Numbered from the stretch's first letter, positions 14,495 through 24,275 are shown. The stretch: DNA of 38,817 nucleotides from an uncultured Bacilli bacterium (GCA_910588025.1 CAJUQG010000010.1:1-38817); one strand, 5' to 3'. Notes: generated by a model not told the origin, from the sequence alone. A program made the numbers and translations.

Positions 14495-15618
14495 GGTGTA
14501 TTAGGAGGAGTTTGAGAATTATTTGGTGTATTAACTGGAGCTTGATTATTTAAAAAAGCATTCATGGTAGGATTTATAGGAGGCATCCCATTATTTTGTT
14601 GGGTATTTATTTGACTATTTGTTGATACATTGTTAAAAGATGGTGAAGTTACAGAGGGGTTATTTTCTATTTCTTTTTGACTGTTAGAATCTATTTCATT
14701 TTTTGTTTCTATAGGGCCAAAGCGTGTTTCATAATGATTTTTTATTTCACTTAAAGTTGGAATAGATTCCTTTCCTCCTAGTTTAGCAGTTGATAACCCT
14801 GCCGCAATATTTGCAACTCGAACTGCTTTTTCTAAATCATAATGGGACCCTATGGCATAAGAAAAGGCGGCACGAAAAATATCTCCAGCTGCGGTACGAT
14901 CGACTTCTGCAACTGCTAAAGGCGGCATTTGTTTTACTTCATTATTTACACAATAAAGTGCTCCATGTTGTTTTAATGTGATAATTATTTCACTTTTTGG
15001 AAAACGGTCTTTTACTCTTTTGTAAACTGTTAAAAGAGTGACAGGATTATTAAAATCTATTTTAGCTCCTGCTACTCCTTCAGCGAATTCTATCGAACAT
15101 AATAAATATTTTACATCACGCGCTAAAGCCATTAAATTTTTAGTTGGTAAGGACGCATCTAAAAAACTTATCGCATTAGAATATTTATTCATTGCTGTTA
15201 CACTGGCAGAATATTCGTATCCATCTAAATATATCAAATCTGGAACCATATCATATTCATATTTTTTTAAATGAAATTCTTCAGGTTGAACATTAAATAT
15301 CGTTCTGGTATGGTTTTCTTGATTAATCAATATAAAGGAAGTTGATGTTTTCTTGTCATAGTTTGTTTCTAAGAAAGAAGTTTTAATATTCCCTTTTTCC
15401 ATTTCTTTTTTGATAAAGGTTCCAAAATCATCATAGCCAACAACACCTGAGAAAAAAGTTTCTACATTCCATTTAGCAAGTAGAAACGCAGCATTAGAAG
15501 CTCCTCCTCCACTACTTTCAAACTTTTCTTTTAGATAATATTTTCCGTTTTCTAAAGGATACCCATTTACTGGTAAACTTATATCATATGTAGTATGGCC
15601 AATACATAAGGCTTTCAT
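14491..15618 (-). CDS. PfkB-family carbohydrate kinase with Asn/Pro-rich tail
   Basis: Ribokinase-type sugar or nucleoside kinase. The first signature GGGASNAAFLLAKWNVETFF lies near residue 35, and the second, DRTAAGDIFRAAFSYAIG (about 243), keeps the catalytic Asp. The usual GAGD is AAGD here, a change in the anion hole to note. After about residue 305 a low-complexity Gln/Asn/Pro tail (QTPPNTP end) extends the protein to 375 residues beyond the family's normal about 310. I start it at the third ATG (15618): AGG is 9 nt upstream of that ATG but abuts the first. It follows ppdK by 31 nt. The substrate cannot be read from sequence. Confidence 0.85.
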   Translation of the reverse strand: MKALCIGHTTYDISLPVNGYPLENGKYYLKEKFESSGGGASNAAFLLAKWNVETFFSGVVGYDDFGTFIKKEMEKGNIKTSFLETNYDKKTSTSFILINQENHTRTIFNVQPEEFHLKKYEYDMVPDLIYLDGYEYSASVTAMNKYSNAISFLDASLPTKNLMALARDVKYLLCSIEFAEGVAGAKIDFNNPVTLLTVYKRVKDRFPKSEIIITLKQHGALYCVNNEVKQMPPLAVAEVDRTAAGDIFRAAFSYAIGSHYDLEKAVRVANIAAGLSTAKLGGKESIPTLSEIKNHYETRFGPIETKNEIDSNSQKEIENNPSVTSPSFNNVSTNSQINTQQNNGMPPINPTMNAFLNNQAPVNTPNNSQTPPNTP

Positions 15619-15649
15619 TTTCATCATCCTATCTATATTTATTCTATTT

Positions 15650-18253
15650 TTATTTTAAAGCAGATTGCGCTGCGGCAAGTTTAGCAACGGGAATTCGGTA
15701 GGGACTGCAAGATACATAATCTAAACCAATTTCTTGACAGAATTTGATACTTTTTGGGTCTCCTGCATGTTCTCCACAAATTCCTAACGAAATATTTGGT
15801 CGGATATTTTTGGCTAAAGAAACAGCTACTTTCATCAAAGACCCTACTCCTTCTTGATCCAAGCTTTTAAAAGGATCTTGCAGCATTATTTTTTTGTTTA
15901 AATACTCTGGGAGAAATTTGTTGGAATCATCACGACTAAAACCGTAAGTTAATTGAGTTAAATCATTTGTTCCAAAACTAAAGAATTCTGCAGAGGATGC
16001 TATTTGATCTGCTAAGGCACATGCTCTTGGAACTTCAATCATGGTTCCCACATGATAAGAAATGGTTACTTGATGTTCTTGCATTATTTTGGTAGCTGTA
16101 TCATCAACTATCTTTTTTACATAAGCAAATTCTTTTTGATCTGTAGTTAAAGGTATCATGATTTCTGGAATAATTTGAATATTTTCTTGTAATAATAATA
16201 TACAAGCTTCAATAATAGCTTTTGTTTGCATGATGGCAATTTCTTTATAAGTAATTGCTAATCGACAACCACGATGCCCCATCATAGGGTTTATTTCTTT
16301 TAAGTTATTAATTCGATTCTGCAAATCTTCCATTGTAATATTTAAAGAAGCTGCTAATCGTTGTTTTTCTAATTCTTCTTTTGGCAAAAATTCATGAAGT
16401 GGTGGATCTAAATAACGAATTACTACGGAATTTGGCGCAGTAGTTTTAAATAATTGGTAAAAATCTTCTCTTTGAATTGGAAGAAGCTCGTTTAAATAAG
16501 ATACTCGTTCTTGTAAACTATTGGCTAAAATCATTTTTCGAAAAGCGAAAATACGGTTGGGTGAAAAAAACATATGCTCTGTTCGACAAAGACCTATTCC
16601 TTGTGCACCTAATTTTTTGGCAACGATGGCATCTTCTTTGGTATCAGCATTGGCTTTTACCTGAATACTTTCTATTTCATCTGTCCAACTTAAAAATTCC
16701 AGTAAATTAGGATTTTCGAAATTTTCTTCCATAGAAAGAGCGGTAGTGTATACTAAGCCGTTTGTTCCATCTAGAGATAAAATATCCCCTTCTTTTAAAA
16801 TGGTGTGGTTTGGTAAATATAGTTCTTTTTTTACTTCATCGATTTTTAAAGATTCACAACCACTAATACAACAAACTCCCATCCCTCTTGCTACTACTGC
16901 TGCATGTGAAGTCATTCCACCCCGAATTGTTAAAATTCCTTTCGCATGATGCATTCCTTCAATATCTTCTGGAGAAGTTTCGTTGCGAACTAAAATCGCA
17001 TCTTTATGTTGTTTTTTGGCTTCTATGACATCTTTTGCATGAAAATAAATTTGCCCAACTGCTGCTCCAGGACTTGCTGCTAAACCTTTTGCTACACTAG
17101 TTTCCTTGTGCGCTTTAAATCTTGAATGTAATACATTTTGTAAGTCTTGTGGTTCGATACGTAATAAAGCATCTTTCTTAGTTATTAATCCTTCATGAAC
17201 CATATCAACTGCAATTTTTAGTGAAGCAGTTGGTGTTCTCTTGCCATTTCTTGTTTGAAGCATATAAAGTTTACCTTCTTCTATTGTAAACTCCATATCT
17301 TGCATATCACGATAATGATTTTCTAAAATGGTTGCATAAGATAAAAATTGATTGTAAATCGTCGGATTTACTACTTGTAGATTTTCAATTGGTTCTGGTG
17401 TACGAATTCCTGCTACTACATCTTCTCCTTGAGCATTCATTAAAAATTCACCATATAATTTTTTTTCTCCTGTGGAAGGATTTCTTGTAAAGGCAACGCC
17501 AGTTCCAGAAGAATTTCCAATGTTTCCGTAAACCATGGTTTGAATGTTAACAGCAGTTCCTAAATTATCAGGAATATGATTTATTTTACGATAATAAATC
17601 GCTCTATCATTATTCCAACTACGAAAGACCGCAGTAACAGCCTCTAGAATTTGTCGAATTGGATCAGCTGGAAAAGGATTGTGATTTAATGTTTCGTAAA
17701 TTTTTAAATAATCCATCGTTAATTGCTTTAAGTCATTTGCATCTAATTCAATATCTTTGGTGACATTTTTGGCTTTTTTATATTCTTCTAAACGGGATTC
17801 AAAAACGTTACGCTCATAACCTTTAACGACATCAGCATACATCATAATGAATCGGCGATAAGAATCGTATACAAATCTCGGATTATTTGTTTGACGAATT
17901 AAACTTTCGGCTACATCATCATTCATTCCAAGATTCAAAATGGTATCCATCATACCAGGCATACTAAAAGGTGCTCCTGAACGAACACTAATTAGTAAAG
18001 GTCTTGAGCCTGATCCAAAGGTCTTCCCTGTTTCTATTTCCAATTGTTTTATATGGTCTAGTATTTCAGAAACTATTTCTTTTTTTATTTTTCCTTCATT
18101 TTCATAATAATTATGGCAAGCTTCCGTGGTTATAATAAAGCCTTCTGGTACTGGTAAATTTAAATGAGTCATTTCAGCTAAATTGGCTCCTTTTCCTCCC
18201 AGAAGATTTTTCATTTCTTTATTGCCCTCTTTAAAAGAGTAAACATATTTCAT
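15650..18253 (-). CDS. ppdK: Pyruvate, phosphate dikinase
   Basis: The 867-residue protein has the full PPDK layout. An N-terminal ATP-grasp domain begins GGKGANLAEM. The swivelling phosphohistidine domain carries GGMTSHAAVVARGMG (about 443-457; His accepts phosphate). The C-terminal PEP/pyruvate barrel has GTNDLTQLTYGFSRDD and the catalytic Cys in CGEHAGD (about 823-831). It interconverts ATP, phosphate and pyruvate with AMP, pyrophosphate and PEP, and in fermenting Firmicutes often serves glycolysis in place of, or beside, pyruvate kinase. AGAGGGA precedes the ATG. It is likely cotranscribed with the PfkB kinase and Smr genes. Confidence 0.97.
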   Translation of the reverse strand: MKYVYSFKEGNKEMKNLLGGKGANLAEMTHLNLPVPEGFIITTEACHNYYENEGKIKKEIVSEILDHIKQLEIETGKTFGSGSRPLLISVRSGAPFSMPGMMDTILNLGMNDDVAESLIRQTNNPRFVYDSYRRFIMMYADVVKGYERNVFESRLEEYKKAKNVTKDIELDANDLKQLTMDYLKIYETLNHNPFPADPIRQILEAVTAVFRSWNNDRAIYYRKINHIPDNLGTAVNIQTMVYGNIGNSSGTGVAFTRNPSTGEKKLYGEFLMNAQGEDVVAGIRTPEPIENLQVVNPTIYNQFLSYATILENHYRDMQDMEFTIEEGKLYMLQTRNGKRTPTASLKIAVDMVHEGLITKKDALLRIEPQDLQNVLHSRFKAHKETSVAKGLAASPGAAVGQIYFHAKDVIEAKKQHKDAILVRNETSPEDIEGMHHAKGILTIRGGMTSHAAVVARGMGVCCISGCESLKIDEVKKELYLPNHTILKEGDILSLDGTNGLVYTTALSMEENFENPNLLEFLSWTDEIESIQVKANADTKEDAIVAKKLGAQGIGLCRTEHMFFSPNRIFAFRKMILANSLQERVSYLNELLPIQREDFYQLFKTTAPNSVVIRYLDPPLHEFLPKEELEKQRLAASLNITMEDLQNRINNLKEINPMMGHRGCRLAITYKEIAIMQTKAIIEACILLLQENIQIIPEIMIPLTTDQKEFAYVKKIVDDTATKIMQEHQVTISYHVGTMIEVPRACALADQIASSAEFFSFGTNDLTQLTYGFSRDDSNKFLPEYLNKKIMLQDPFKSLDQEGVGSLMKVAVSLAKNIRPNISLGICGEHAGDPKSIKFCQEIGLDYVSCSPYRIPVAKLAAAQSALK

Positions 18254-18280
18254 ATAATTCCCTCTTTCTATTCTTTTTTT

Positions 18281-18289
18281 ATTATAGCA
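18281..18289 (-). promoter_or_regulatory. Extended -10 promoter of ppdK
   Basis: The minus strand reads TGCTATAAT, an extended -10 with consensus TATAAT, about 28 nt before the ATG and just past the xer stop. No good -35 is seen, which an extended -10 tolerates. Confidence 0.6.
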
Positions 18290-18295
18290 CGTTTT

Positions 18296-19222
18296 TTATT
18301 TTCTAGGCATATTATCTCGATAAGATTTACGAAGTTGGTCGTTTGTAATATGAGTATAAATTTGCGTTGTACTTAAGTTTTCGTGCCCTAATAATTCTTG
18401 AACACTTCGAATATCAGCTCCGTTATTTAGAAGTTGCGTTGCAAATGTGTGACGTAAAACATGGGGGGAGATATGATGTTTAAGCCCTACTTTTTTTACT
18501 ATTTCATCTAAAATTTCACTAATTCGCGTACGTGTTAATTGAATAGTATTTTTACCAACAAAAAGATATTCACTTTGTTTTTGGTTTAATAAAAGGGGAC
18601 GAGATGTATTTATATAATTATCAAGTAATTCTTGCGCATATTCTCCATAATAAACAATCCGTTCTTTTTTCCCTTTTCCCAAGGTTCGAATTGTTTTTTC
18701 AGTTCTATCAATATCTTTTAATTTGATATTAATAAGTTCGGAAACTCGCAAACCAGTAGCAAATAGCAATTCGATGATGAAACGATTTCGAATATCATAA
18801 GGAGATGTTAAATCTTGATTTGAAAAGAGGGTTTCAATTTCCATGGTTGTTAAAAAGTTAGGAAGTTTTTTCGACAATTTTGGATTTTTAATTTGACGCC
18901 AGATATTTTGAGAAATTTTCTCTTCACGCAATAAATAATTATAATAAGCCCTCACCACACTAATATTGTGAGAAATTGTAGCTTTTTTTTGTTTTTTATC
19001 ATCTAACATTTTTAAATATTTTCGTATTTCTTCTTTGGTTATTTGATAAGTGTTTATTTTTTTTTCTTCTATGTAAGTAAAATACTTTATTAATTCTTGT
19101 TCATATGATAAAACTGTATTCTCGGTATAATTCCTTGTAATCTTTAAATATTGAAGAAACTTAGTAATTTCTTTTTGATTTGCTAATGTTTTTTGGTTTT
19201 CTTTTAATTTTTGTAAATTCAT
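18296..19222 (-). CDS. Tyrosine recombinase XerC/XerD
   Basis: The 308-residue protein has an N-terminal SAM-like DNA-binding domain (FLQYLKITRNYTENTVLSYE) and a catalytic domain with the Arg in ATGLRVSEL (about 155), HVLRHTFAT (about 252), and LGHENLSTTQIYTH ending in the nucleophilic Tyr (about 287). Length and motifs fit Xer recombinases that resolve chromosome dimers at dif. In Bacillus xerC (codV) lies just downstream of topA, as here after two extra genes, so XerC is favoured, but motifs alone do not separate XerC from XerD. Unlike the remnant at 12.5-13.4 kb, this copy is intact. Confidence 0.92.
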   Translation of the reverse strand: MNLQKLKENQKTLANQKEITKFLQYLKITRNYTENTVLSYEQELIKYFTYIEEKKINTYQITKEEIRKYLKMLDDKKQKKATISHNISVVRAYYNYLLREEKISQNIWRQIKNPKLSKKLPNFLTTMEIETLFSNQDLTSPYDIRNRFIIELLFATGLRVSELINIKLKDIDRTEKTIRTLGKGKKERIVYYGEYAQELLDNYINTSRPLLLNQKQSEYLFVGKNTIQLTRTRISEILDEIVKKVGLKHHISPHVLRHTFATQLLNNGADIRSVQELLGHENLSTTQIYTHITNDQLRKSYRDNMPRK

Positions 19223-19258
19223 AATGATCCTCTAAATTAGTTTAACAAAGAAAAAGAA

Positions 19259-19278
19259 GAAAGTAAATTTTTACTTTC
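19259..19278 (-). terminator. Terminator overlapping the stop of the 228-aa gene
   Basis: GAAAGTAAA and TTTACTTTC form a 9-bp stem; the minus strand continues TTCTTTTTC. The TAA stop (19271-19273) is inside the stem. Confidence 0.75.
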
Positions 19279-19957
19279 TTTGAATACGACGACTACGATC
19301 TTCTAACTCGGGTTCCTCTTGAGTTGATAGAAGAATTCTTAAAGTTCCAATTAAATCGCAATAAATTTCTTCTATGTTTTTTTCATCCCAACTATTAAGA
19401 ATGGGATAATTCCTTAAATTAACAAAGTAATCTTTGACAGAATAAAAATATGTTTTGATTTGACTAATTACCACATTTATTTGAGCATCAATTTGGTCAA
19501 TTTCTAATTGTTTTTGTGATGCAGTCATTTTAAGACGTTTTAATCTTTCTAATTGATAAAAACTACCTATAGCAAATATTTCGTATAATTTTTCACCTGT
19601 TACTTCTGGCAATACGGTTTCGTCTAAAAATCTTTTCGTAGATGTATCTGGAAAAGGCGCAAAATCCCTAATATTCCAACTTAATAAAAGGTCTAGCAAT
19701 TCTGTTTCTTCTTTGTCTCGATAAGCAATTTGTTGTTCAAATTTCTCATACAATCCTCGAGGAACAAAAGATTCTTGAGGTCTTTTTAAACCTTCCGTTT
19801 TTAATTTCTTAGTGTATTTTTTTAAAATAAGAACTAATTGGAAATCACTTTTTTGTTGTAAGTCTTTTTTAACTTTATTTTCTTTTTGGGTTTTATTTAA
19901 TGCAAGATACAATGCCCAAATAGCGTCTATTAATATTTGTCTTTCTGTTTTAGTCAT
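19271..19957 (-). CDS. Unknown protein (228 aa) between topA and xer
   Basis: Not recognised. It is soluble and mostly helical, with a Lys-rich N-terminal third (NKTQKENKVKKDLQQKSDFQ), a middle with conserved-looking WNIRDFAPFPDTSTKRFLDE, and a long helix with ASQKQLEIDQIDAQINVVIS. No signal peptide. AGGTGA precedes the ATG by 7 nt. It lies in the conserved topA-xerC interval, so it may be a lineage-specific member of that operon; function is open. Confidence 0.75.
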   Translation of the reverse strand: MTKTERQILIDAIWALYLALNKTQKENKVKKDLQQKSDFQLVLILKKYTKKLKTEGLKRPQESFVPRGLYEKFEQQIAYRDKEETELLDLLLSWNIRDFAPFPDTSTKRFLDETVLPEVTGEKLYEIFAIGSFYQLERLKRLKMTASQKQLEIDQIDAQINVVISQIKTYFYSVKDYFVNLRNYPILNSWDEKNIEEIYCDLIGTLRILLSTQEEPELEDRSRRIQRK

Positions 19958-20007
19958 AAAGAATCACCTTTTCGGTGTATTATAACATTACTAATTGTAG
20001 AAAGCAA

Positions 20008-20622
20008 TTAACTTGCCAAATCTTTTTTTAAAATAGGAGTATGATTGGCTTGTAGATTTTGAAGCAATGATGTGGAAGTATTTTCAAATATTACACTTTT
20101 TATTTTTCGTTGATCCAAATAAGATAGTTTTTGAAATTCTTCCCATAGAAATTCACTATCCATATTTTGAAGATGTTGAATAAAGTCTTTGGCTTCTTTT
20201 GTCACATGAGAGTTGGTTAAATATCCCCCTAGTTTATTGTAAAGATTTTTACGACTTAGAATTGTCATATTTTCTTTTAAGTATTTTTCTATATCAAAGA
20301 AAAAACAACCTGGTTTTAAAATAGGAGCTGAATGTCGTTCTTTACCATTTTTAGAATCATAATGATGAATGGAAAGATGAATATCATTCGAACTTTGAAT
20401 TTCGTTTAAAAAATCAAGAGCATTATCTTGACGTAATTGAGTCAAAATACATTCTTCATCGAAAACAGCTAAAAAATAATCAATTTGTTCTAAGCTATAA
20501 CAATGTATTACATCATAGACTAAACCTTTTTCATCAAAGGAAAGATAACTTTTTCGGTATTTTTTCGTTTGCGAATTTCGATATTCTAAACAAATAAAGT
20601 AGTGCTGATTTTCATTGTGCAT
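20008..20622 (-). CDS. Unknown protein (204 aa) downstream of topA
   Basis: Not recognised. From the second in-frame ATG (MHNENQHYFICLEYRNSQTK) it is a 204-residue soluble protein. AAGGA lies 8 nt before that ATG, whereas the upstream ATG at 20661 has no site, so I start at 20622. Beta-strands and His-rich loops (IHLSIHHYDSKNGKERHS) dominate the first half; helices with a KEAKDFIQHLQNM segment the second. It sits 76 nt past the topA stop on the same strand. Confidence 0.7.
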   Translation of the reverse strand: MHNENQHYFICLEYRNSQTKKYRKSYLSFDEKGLVYDVIHCYSLEQIDYFLAVFDEECILTQLRQDNALDFLNEIQSSNDIHLSIHHYDSKNGKERHSAPILKPGCFFFDIEKYLKENMTILSRKNLYNKLGGYLTNSHVTKEAKDFIQHLQNMDSEFLWEEFQKLSYLDQRKIKSVIFENTSTSLLQNLQANHTPILKKDLAS

Positions 20623-20698
20623 AATTAGATTCCTTTCTAAAATAAGAGAATAGCATATCACATCTTTTTCCTAATTGTCAAATCAAAAAAAAGAAGAT

Positions 20699-22738
20699 TT
20701 ACTCACCTTTTTCATCCTTCTTCTTTTTACATTCCATACATTCTAATTCATCTTTTTTTTCTAGCAAAATTCCACCACAATCGGGACATTTTTCAAGAGT
20801 TGGTTTATACCATGATGCAAAATCACAATTAGGGTATCCTGTACATCCGTAAAAAATTTTGCCTTTGCGAGTTCTTTTTTCGACAATGGTTTTTCCACAT
20901 TTTGGACAGTCAATAATTGCTTCTTGTGGCTTTTCTTCTTTTTTGATATATTTACAGGTTGGATAGTTGGAGCAAGCTGTGAAAGCTCCATATTTGCCTT
21001 TGCGAATTACTAAATCACTTCCGCATTCTGGACAAGTTTCTCCTGTTTTTTCAGCTTCTTTTTTCTCCATCTTTTGAAAAGCTTTTTCTACCAGTGGCTC
21101 AAACTCATCGTAAAATTCATGAAGTACTTTAATATTATTTTGTTTATCTTCGGCAATTTCATCTAAGTCTGATTCCATATTGGCTGTATATTTTACATTG
21201 ACGATACCACTAAAAAACTCTTGAAGTTTATCGGTCGTTTCAATTCCAATCTCAGTTGGACGAAATTTTTTATCTTCTAATAAAACATAGCCACGCTCTT
21301 TAATCGTTTGAACGATGGTTGCATAAGTACTAGGTCGACCAATACCTAAACTTTCTAATTCTTTAATTAAAGAACTTTCGGAATATCTAGGTTGCGGTTT
21401 CGTAAAATGTTGATATTTTAGAATATCATTTGCAATGATTACTTCACTTTTATAGTTAGCAAAGTCTGGTAATAACACATCTTTTGTTTCTTCATATGCG
21501 GAATAAATTTTTAAGTATCCATCAAATTTCAAGATACTGCCTGTGGTCTTAAAAGTATAACCATTGTTTTCTAAAATTACAGTTGTTGATAGAGATACAG
21601 CACTAGCCATTAAGCTTGATATAGCTCGATCATATATTAATTTATATAATTTATATTCTTCATTTGATAAATACGCTTTTACTGATTCAGGAGTACGATC
21701 AATACTAGTGGGACGAATCGCTTCATGGGCGTCCTGCGCATTTTTCTTTCCTTTCGGAATTTTTACTGCACCAATATATTCTGGACCATATTTCTTTTTG
21801 ATAAATTCATGTGTTTCGTTAATAAATACTGGTGATAAACGTTCTGAATCAGTTCTCATGTAGGTAATTAAACCAACTGTTTCATGTTCTAGTTCAACTC
21901 CTTCATAAAGTTTTTGCGCAATTCGCATAGTTTTTGAGGGAGCAAAGTTAATACTTGTAGCTGCCATTCTTTGAAGAGTTGAGGTGATAAACGCTGGTTT
22001 ACTAGACTTTTTGGTATCTTTAGAGTCAACGCTTTCTAATTTAAAGCTTTTAGATAAGCTATTTAAAATATCATCAGCTTCTCTTTCACCATGAATTTCC
22101 ACTTTTTTACCATGATATTTTTCAAGTTCGGCGGTGAAATCTTTAAAATCTGCTTCTATCGTCCAATATTCTTCTGGAATAAAACTTTCAATTTCACGTT
22201 CTCGATCGACAATTAGTTTTAAAGCAACACTTTGAACACGACCAGCACTTTTTCCTCCTGTTTTTGCTTGCATTAATTTACTTAAACGAAAGCCGATAAT
22301 GCGGTCTAAAATTCTTCTTGTTTCTTGACTTTTTACTAAATTATCATCAATTTTACGAGTTTCATTAAACGCTTCCTTAACTACATCTTTAGTGATTTCG
22401 TTAAAAGTGACACGTTCATATTTCCCCTCTTTGATATCAAGTGCTTCTTTTAAATGCCAACTAATGGCTTCTCCCTCACGATCTGGGTCTGTTGCTAGGT
22501 ATACAAAACTAGAATTTTTTACTTCTTTTTTTAGTTCTGTAATCATTTTTTTCTTGCCTTTAATTGGAATATAATTGGGTTCAAAATCGTTTTCAATATC
22601 AACGCCTAAACCAAACTTTCCAGTAGTTGCTAAATCTCTAATGTGTCCTTTGGATGATACAACCTTAAAATCACTTCCTAGATAAGAACCAATTGGTTTA
22701 CATTTGTGTGGAGATTCCACAATGACTAATTTTTTCAA
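20699..22738 (-). CDS. topA: DNA topoisomerase I (TTG start)
   Basis: The 679-residue type IA enzyme relaxes negative supercoils. It has an N-terminal Toprim domain (VESPHKCKPI, then DPDREGEAI metal site), GRVQSVALKLIVDRERE, the catalytic tyrosine in GLITYMRTDSERL (about residue 293), and GIGRPSTYATIVQTIKERGY. Three C-terminal zinc ribbons start CPECG, CPKCG and CPDCG; the last ends early at CMECKKKK. The usual ESPAKAKTI is ESPHKCKPIG here, with the conserved Glu and Lys kept. The start is TTG, with GAGGTG 8 nt upstream. It follows rnhB by 5 nt. Confidence 0.97.
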   Translation of the reverse strand: MKKLVIVESPHKCKPIGSYLGSDFKVVSSKGHIRDLATTGKFGLGVDIENDFEPNYIPIKGKKKMITELKKEVKNSSFVYLATDPDREGEAISWHLKEALDIKEGKYERVTFNEITKDVVKEAFNETRKIDDNLVKSQETRRILDRIIGFRLSKLMQAKTGGKSAGRVQSVALKLIVDREREIESFIPEEYWTIEADFKDFTAELEKYHGKKVEIHGEREADDILNSLSKSFKLESVDSKDTKKSSKPAFITSTLQRMAATSINFAPSKTMRIAQKLYEGVELEHETVGLITYMRTDSERLSPVFINETHEFIKKKYGPEYIGAVKIPKGKKNAQDAHEAIRPTSIDRTPESVKAYLSNEEYKLYKLIYDRAISSLMASAVSLSTTVILENNGYTFKTTGSILKFDGYLKIYSAYEETKDVLLPDFANYKSEVIIANDILKYQHFTKPQPRYSESSLIKELESLGIGRPSTYATIVQTIKERGYVLLEDKKFRPTEIGIETTDKLQEFFSGIVNVKYTANMESDLDEIAEDKQNNIKVLHEFYDEFEPLVEKAFQKMEKKEAEKTGETCPECGSDLVIRKGKYGAFTACSNYPTCKYIKKEEKPQEAIIDCPKCGKTIVEKRTRKGKIFYGCTGYPNCDFASWYKPTLEKCPDCGGILLEKKDELECMECKKKKDEKGE

Positions 22739-22743
22739 AGCTT

Positions 22744-23388
22744 TTACACCTCTTCTTTTTTTGTCTCTTTATCCATTAAAGCACGAACTGGCTTATATGT
22801 AAATCGATAATTTTCTAATGGTCCATATTTCGACAAAAGTTCTAAATGTCTTTTGGTGGGATAACCTTTATGATTTTTAAATTCATATTCAGGGTGGAGT
22901 TTATCAAATTCTTCCATAAGGCGGTCACGTGTAACTTTAGCTATAACACTTCCTGCAGCGATACTAATTGATAAGGCATCTCCATGAATAATTGCTTCCA
23001 GTGGAGTATCAAGCTCTATTGGCATTGCATCAGTTAAAATATAATCTGGTGAGACTTCAAGATTCTCAAGAGCTAATTTCATTGCAAGACGACTGGCTTC
23101 ATAAATATTTATTTCATCGATTGTTTTTGCATCAACAATCCCAATTCCGATGGCAATCGCCTCTTTTTTTATCATTTCATAGTACTGATTTCTTTTTTTC
23201 TCGCTTAGTTGCTTCGAATCATTTAATCCTTCTAAATCGTAATCTTTTGGAAGGATAACAGCTCCAGCTACTACGGGACCTACTAGAGGTCCACGCCCTG
23301 CTTCATCTACACCAGCAATTCTTCGATATCCTTCTTGCCATAAGCGCTTTTCAATACTTCTTAAATCTACTTTTTCTTTTGTTTTCAA
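22744..23388 (-). CDS. rnhB: Ribonuclease HII (TTG start)
   Basis: At 214 residues it has all RNase HII motifs: AGVDEAGRGPLVGPVVAGAV (Asp-Glu metal ligands), ILTDAMPI (Asp), and GDALSISIAAGSVIAKVTRD (Asp), plus the HPEYEFKNHKGYPTKRH segment. It removes ribonucleotides from RNA-DNA hybrids. The start codon is TTG overlapping the rbgA stop (TTGA); AAGGAG lies about 13 nt upstream, longer than optimal, and no ATG follows before the catalytic motif. Order rbgA-rnhB is as in Bacillus. Confidence 0.96.
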   Translation of the reverse strand: MKTKEKVDLRSIEKRLWQEGYRRIAGVDEAGRGPLVGPVVAGAVILPKDYDLEGLNDSKQLSEKKRNQYYEMIKKEAIAIGIGIVDAKTIDEINIYEASRLAMKLALENLEVSPDYILTDAMPIELDTPLEAIIHGDALSISIAAGSVIAKVTRDRLMEEFDKLHPEYEFKNHKGYPTKRHLELLSKYGPLENYRFTYKPVRALMDKETKKEEV

Positions 23389-24245
23389 CGATCAAATGTT
23401 ACTCCTTTTACATTTTCTGTTTTTAAATCATTTACGATTCTCGCACTTACTCTTTCATAATCTGGTTCACCATTTTTCATAGCTCCAATTTTCTGACCAA
23501 TGATTTCATAAACTTGTTCAAAATTATCTATATTTGATACATTATAGCGTTCTTTTAAAATTTTAGGATAAAATTCATGCAATTTTTTTATAATGTGAAT
23601 TGCTACATCATCTAAAGGTAGAATCTCTTGTTTAATAGCTGCAAAGGATGCTAAATTTAAAGCTATTTCTTGATTTTCTAATTTTGGCCATAAAATTCCT
23701 GGCGTATCTAATAAGAGAATGTCACTTCTTGTTCGAAGCCATGTTAGGTTTTGAGTTACTCCTGGATTATTCCCAACATTTGCTACTTTTCGTCCACACA
23801 TTCGATTTATTAAAGTACTTTTTCCTACATTCGGTATTCCAATTACTAATGCTTTAATTTCTTTTTCTTTCATTCCTTTTTCCATGCGTTTTGCTTGTTT
23901 TTCTTTCATTAATTCGTGAGTTAAATCAATGATTTTTTTGTAGTCATTACTATTATTTAAATCAACTAAAAGAACATGATTTCCTAAATTTTCATAGTAT
24001 TTTACCCAATAGTTGGTTGCTTTTTCGTCACAAAGATCTTTTTTTGTCATTATCAAAATTTTAGGTTTATTTCCAATAATATTATACATGTCTTTTATTT
24101 TTGATGAAAAAGGAATTCTTGCATCAACAATTTCATAGACAATGTCTATTAAATCATATTTTTCACTGATTAATCTTCTAGTTTTGGCCATATGTCCTGG
24201 ATACCAGTTTATATTTGCCCTATTTTGTCGATTATTATTTTCCAT
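23385..24245 (-). CDS. rbgA: Ribosome biogenesis GTPase RbgA (YlqF)
   Basis: The 286-residue protein is a circularly permuted GTPase needed for late 50S assembly. NWYPGHMAKTRR opens the protein, then G4 (TKKDLCD, about 66), G1 (GIPNVGKSTLINRM, about 135), and G3 (LLDTPGILWP, about 180) come in the permuted order. The C-terminal helical domain contacts 23S rRNA. In Bacillus it directly follows rplS; here an accessory block of about 3.5 kb and lepB lie between them. The ATG has GGGA 10 nt upstream. Confidence 0.96.
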   Translation of the reverse strand: MENNNRQNRANINWYPGHMAKTRRLISEKYDLIDIVYEIVDARIPFSSKIKDMYNIIGNKPKILIMTKKDLCDEKATNYWVKYYENLGNHVLLVDLNNSNDYKKIIDLTHELMKEKQAKRMEKGMKEKEIKALVIGIPNVGKSTLINRMCGRKVANVGNNPGVTQNLTWLRTRSDILLLDTPGILWPKLENQEIALNLASFAAIKQEILPLDDVAIHIIKKLHEFYPKILKERYNVSNIDNFEQVYEIIGQKIGAMKNGEPDYERVSARIVNDLKTENVKGVTFDR

Positions 24246-24275
24246 TCTACATCATTCCCTTTAATCATTATAACA

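Noticed and set aside
20761..20991. 76-codon minus-strand frame inside topA
   Set aside because: It lies within the zinc-ribbon coding region of topA in another frame; topA is clearly the real gene.
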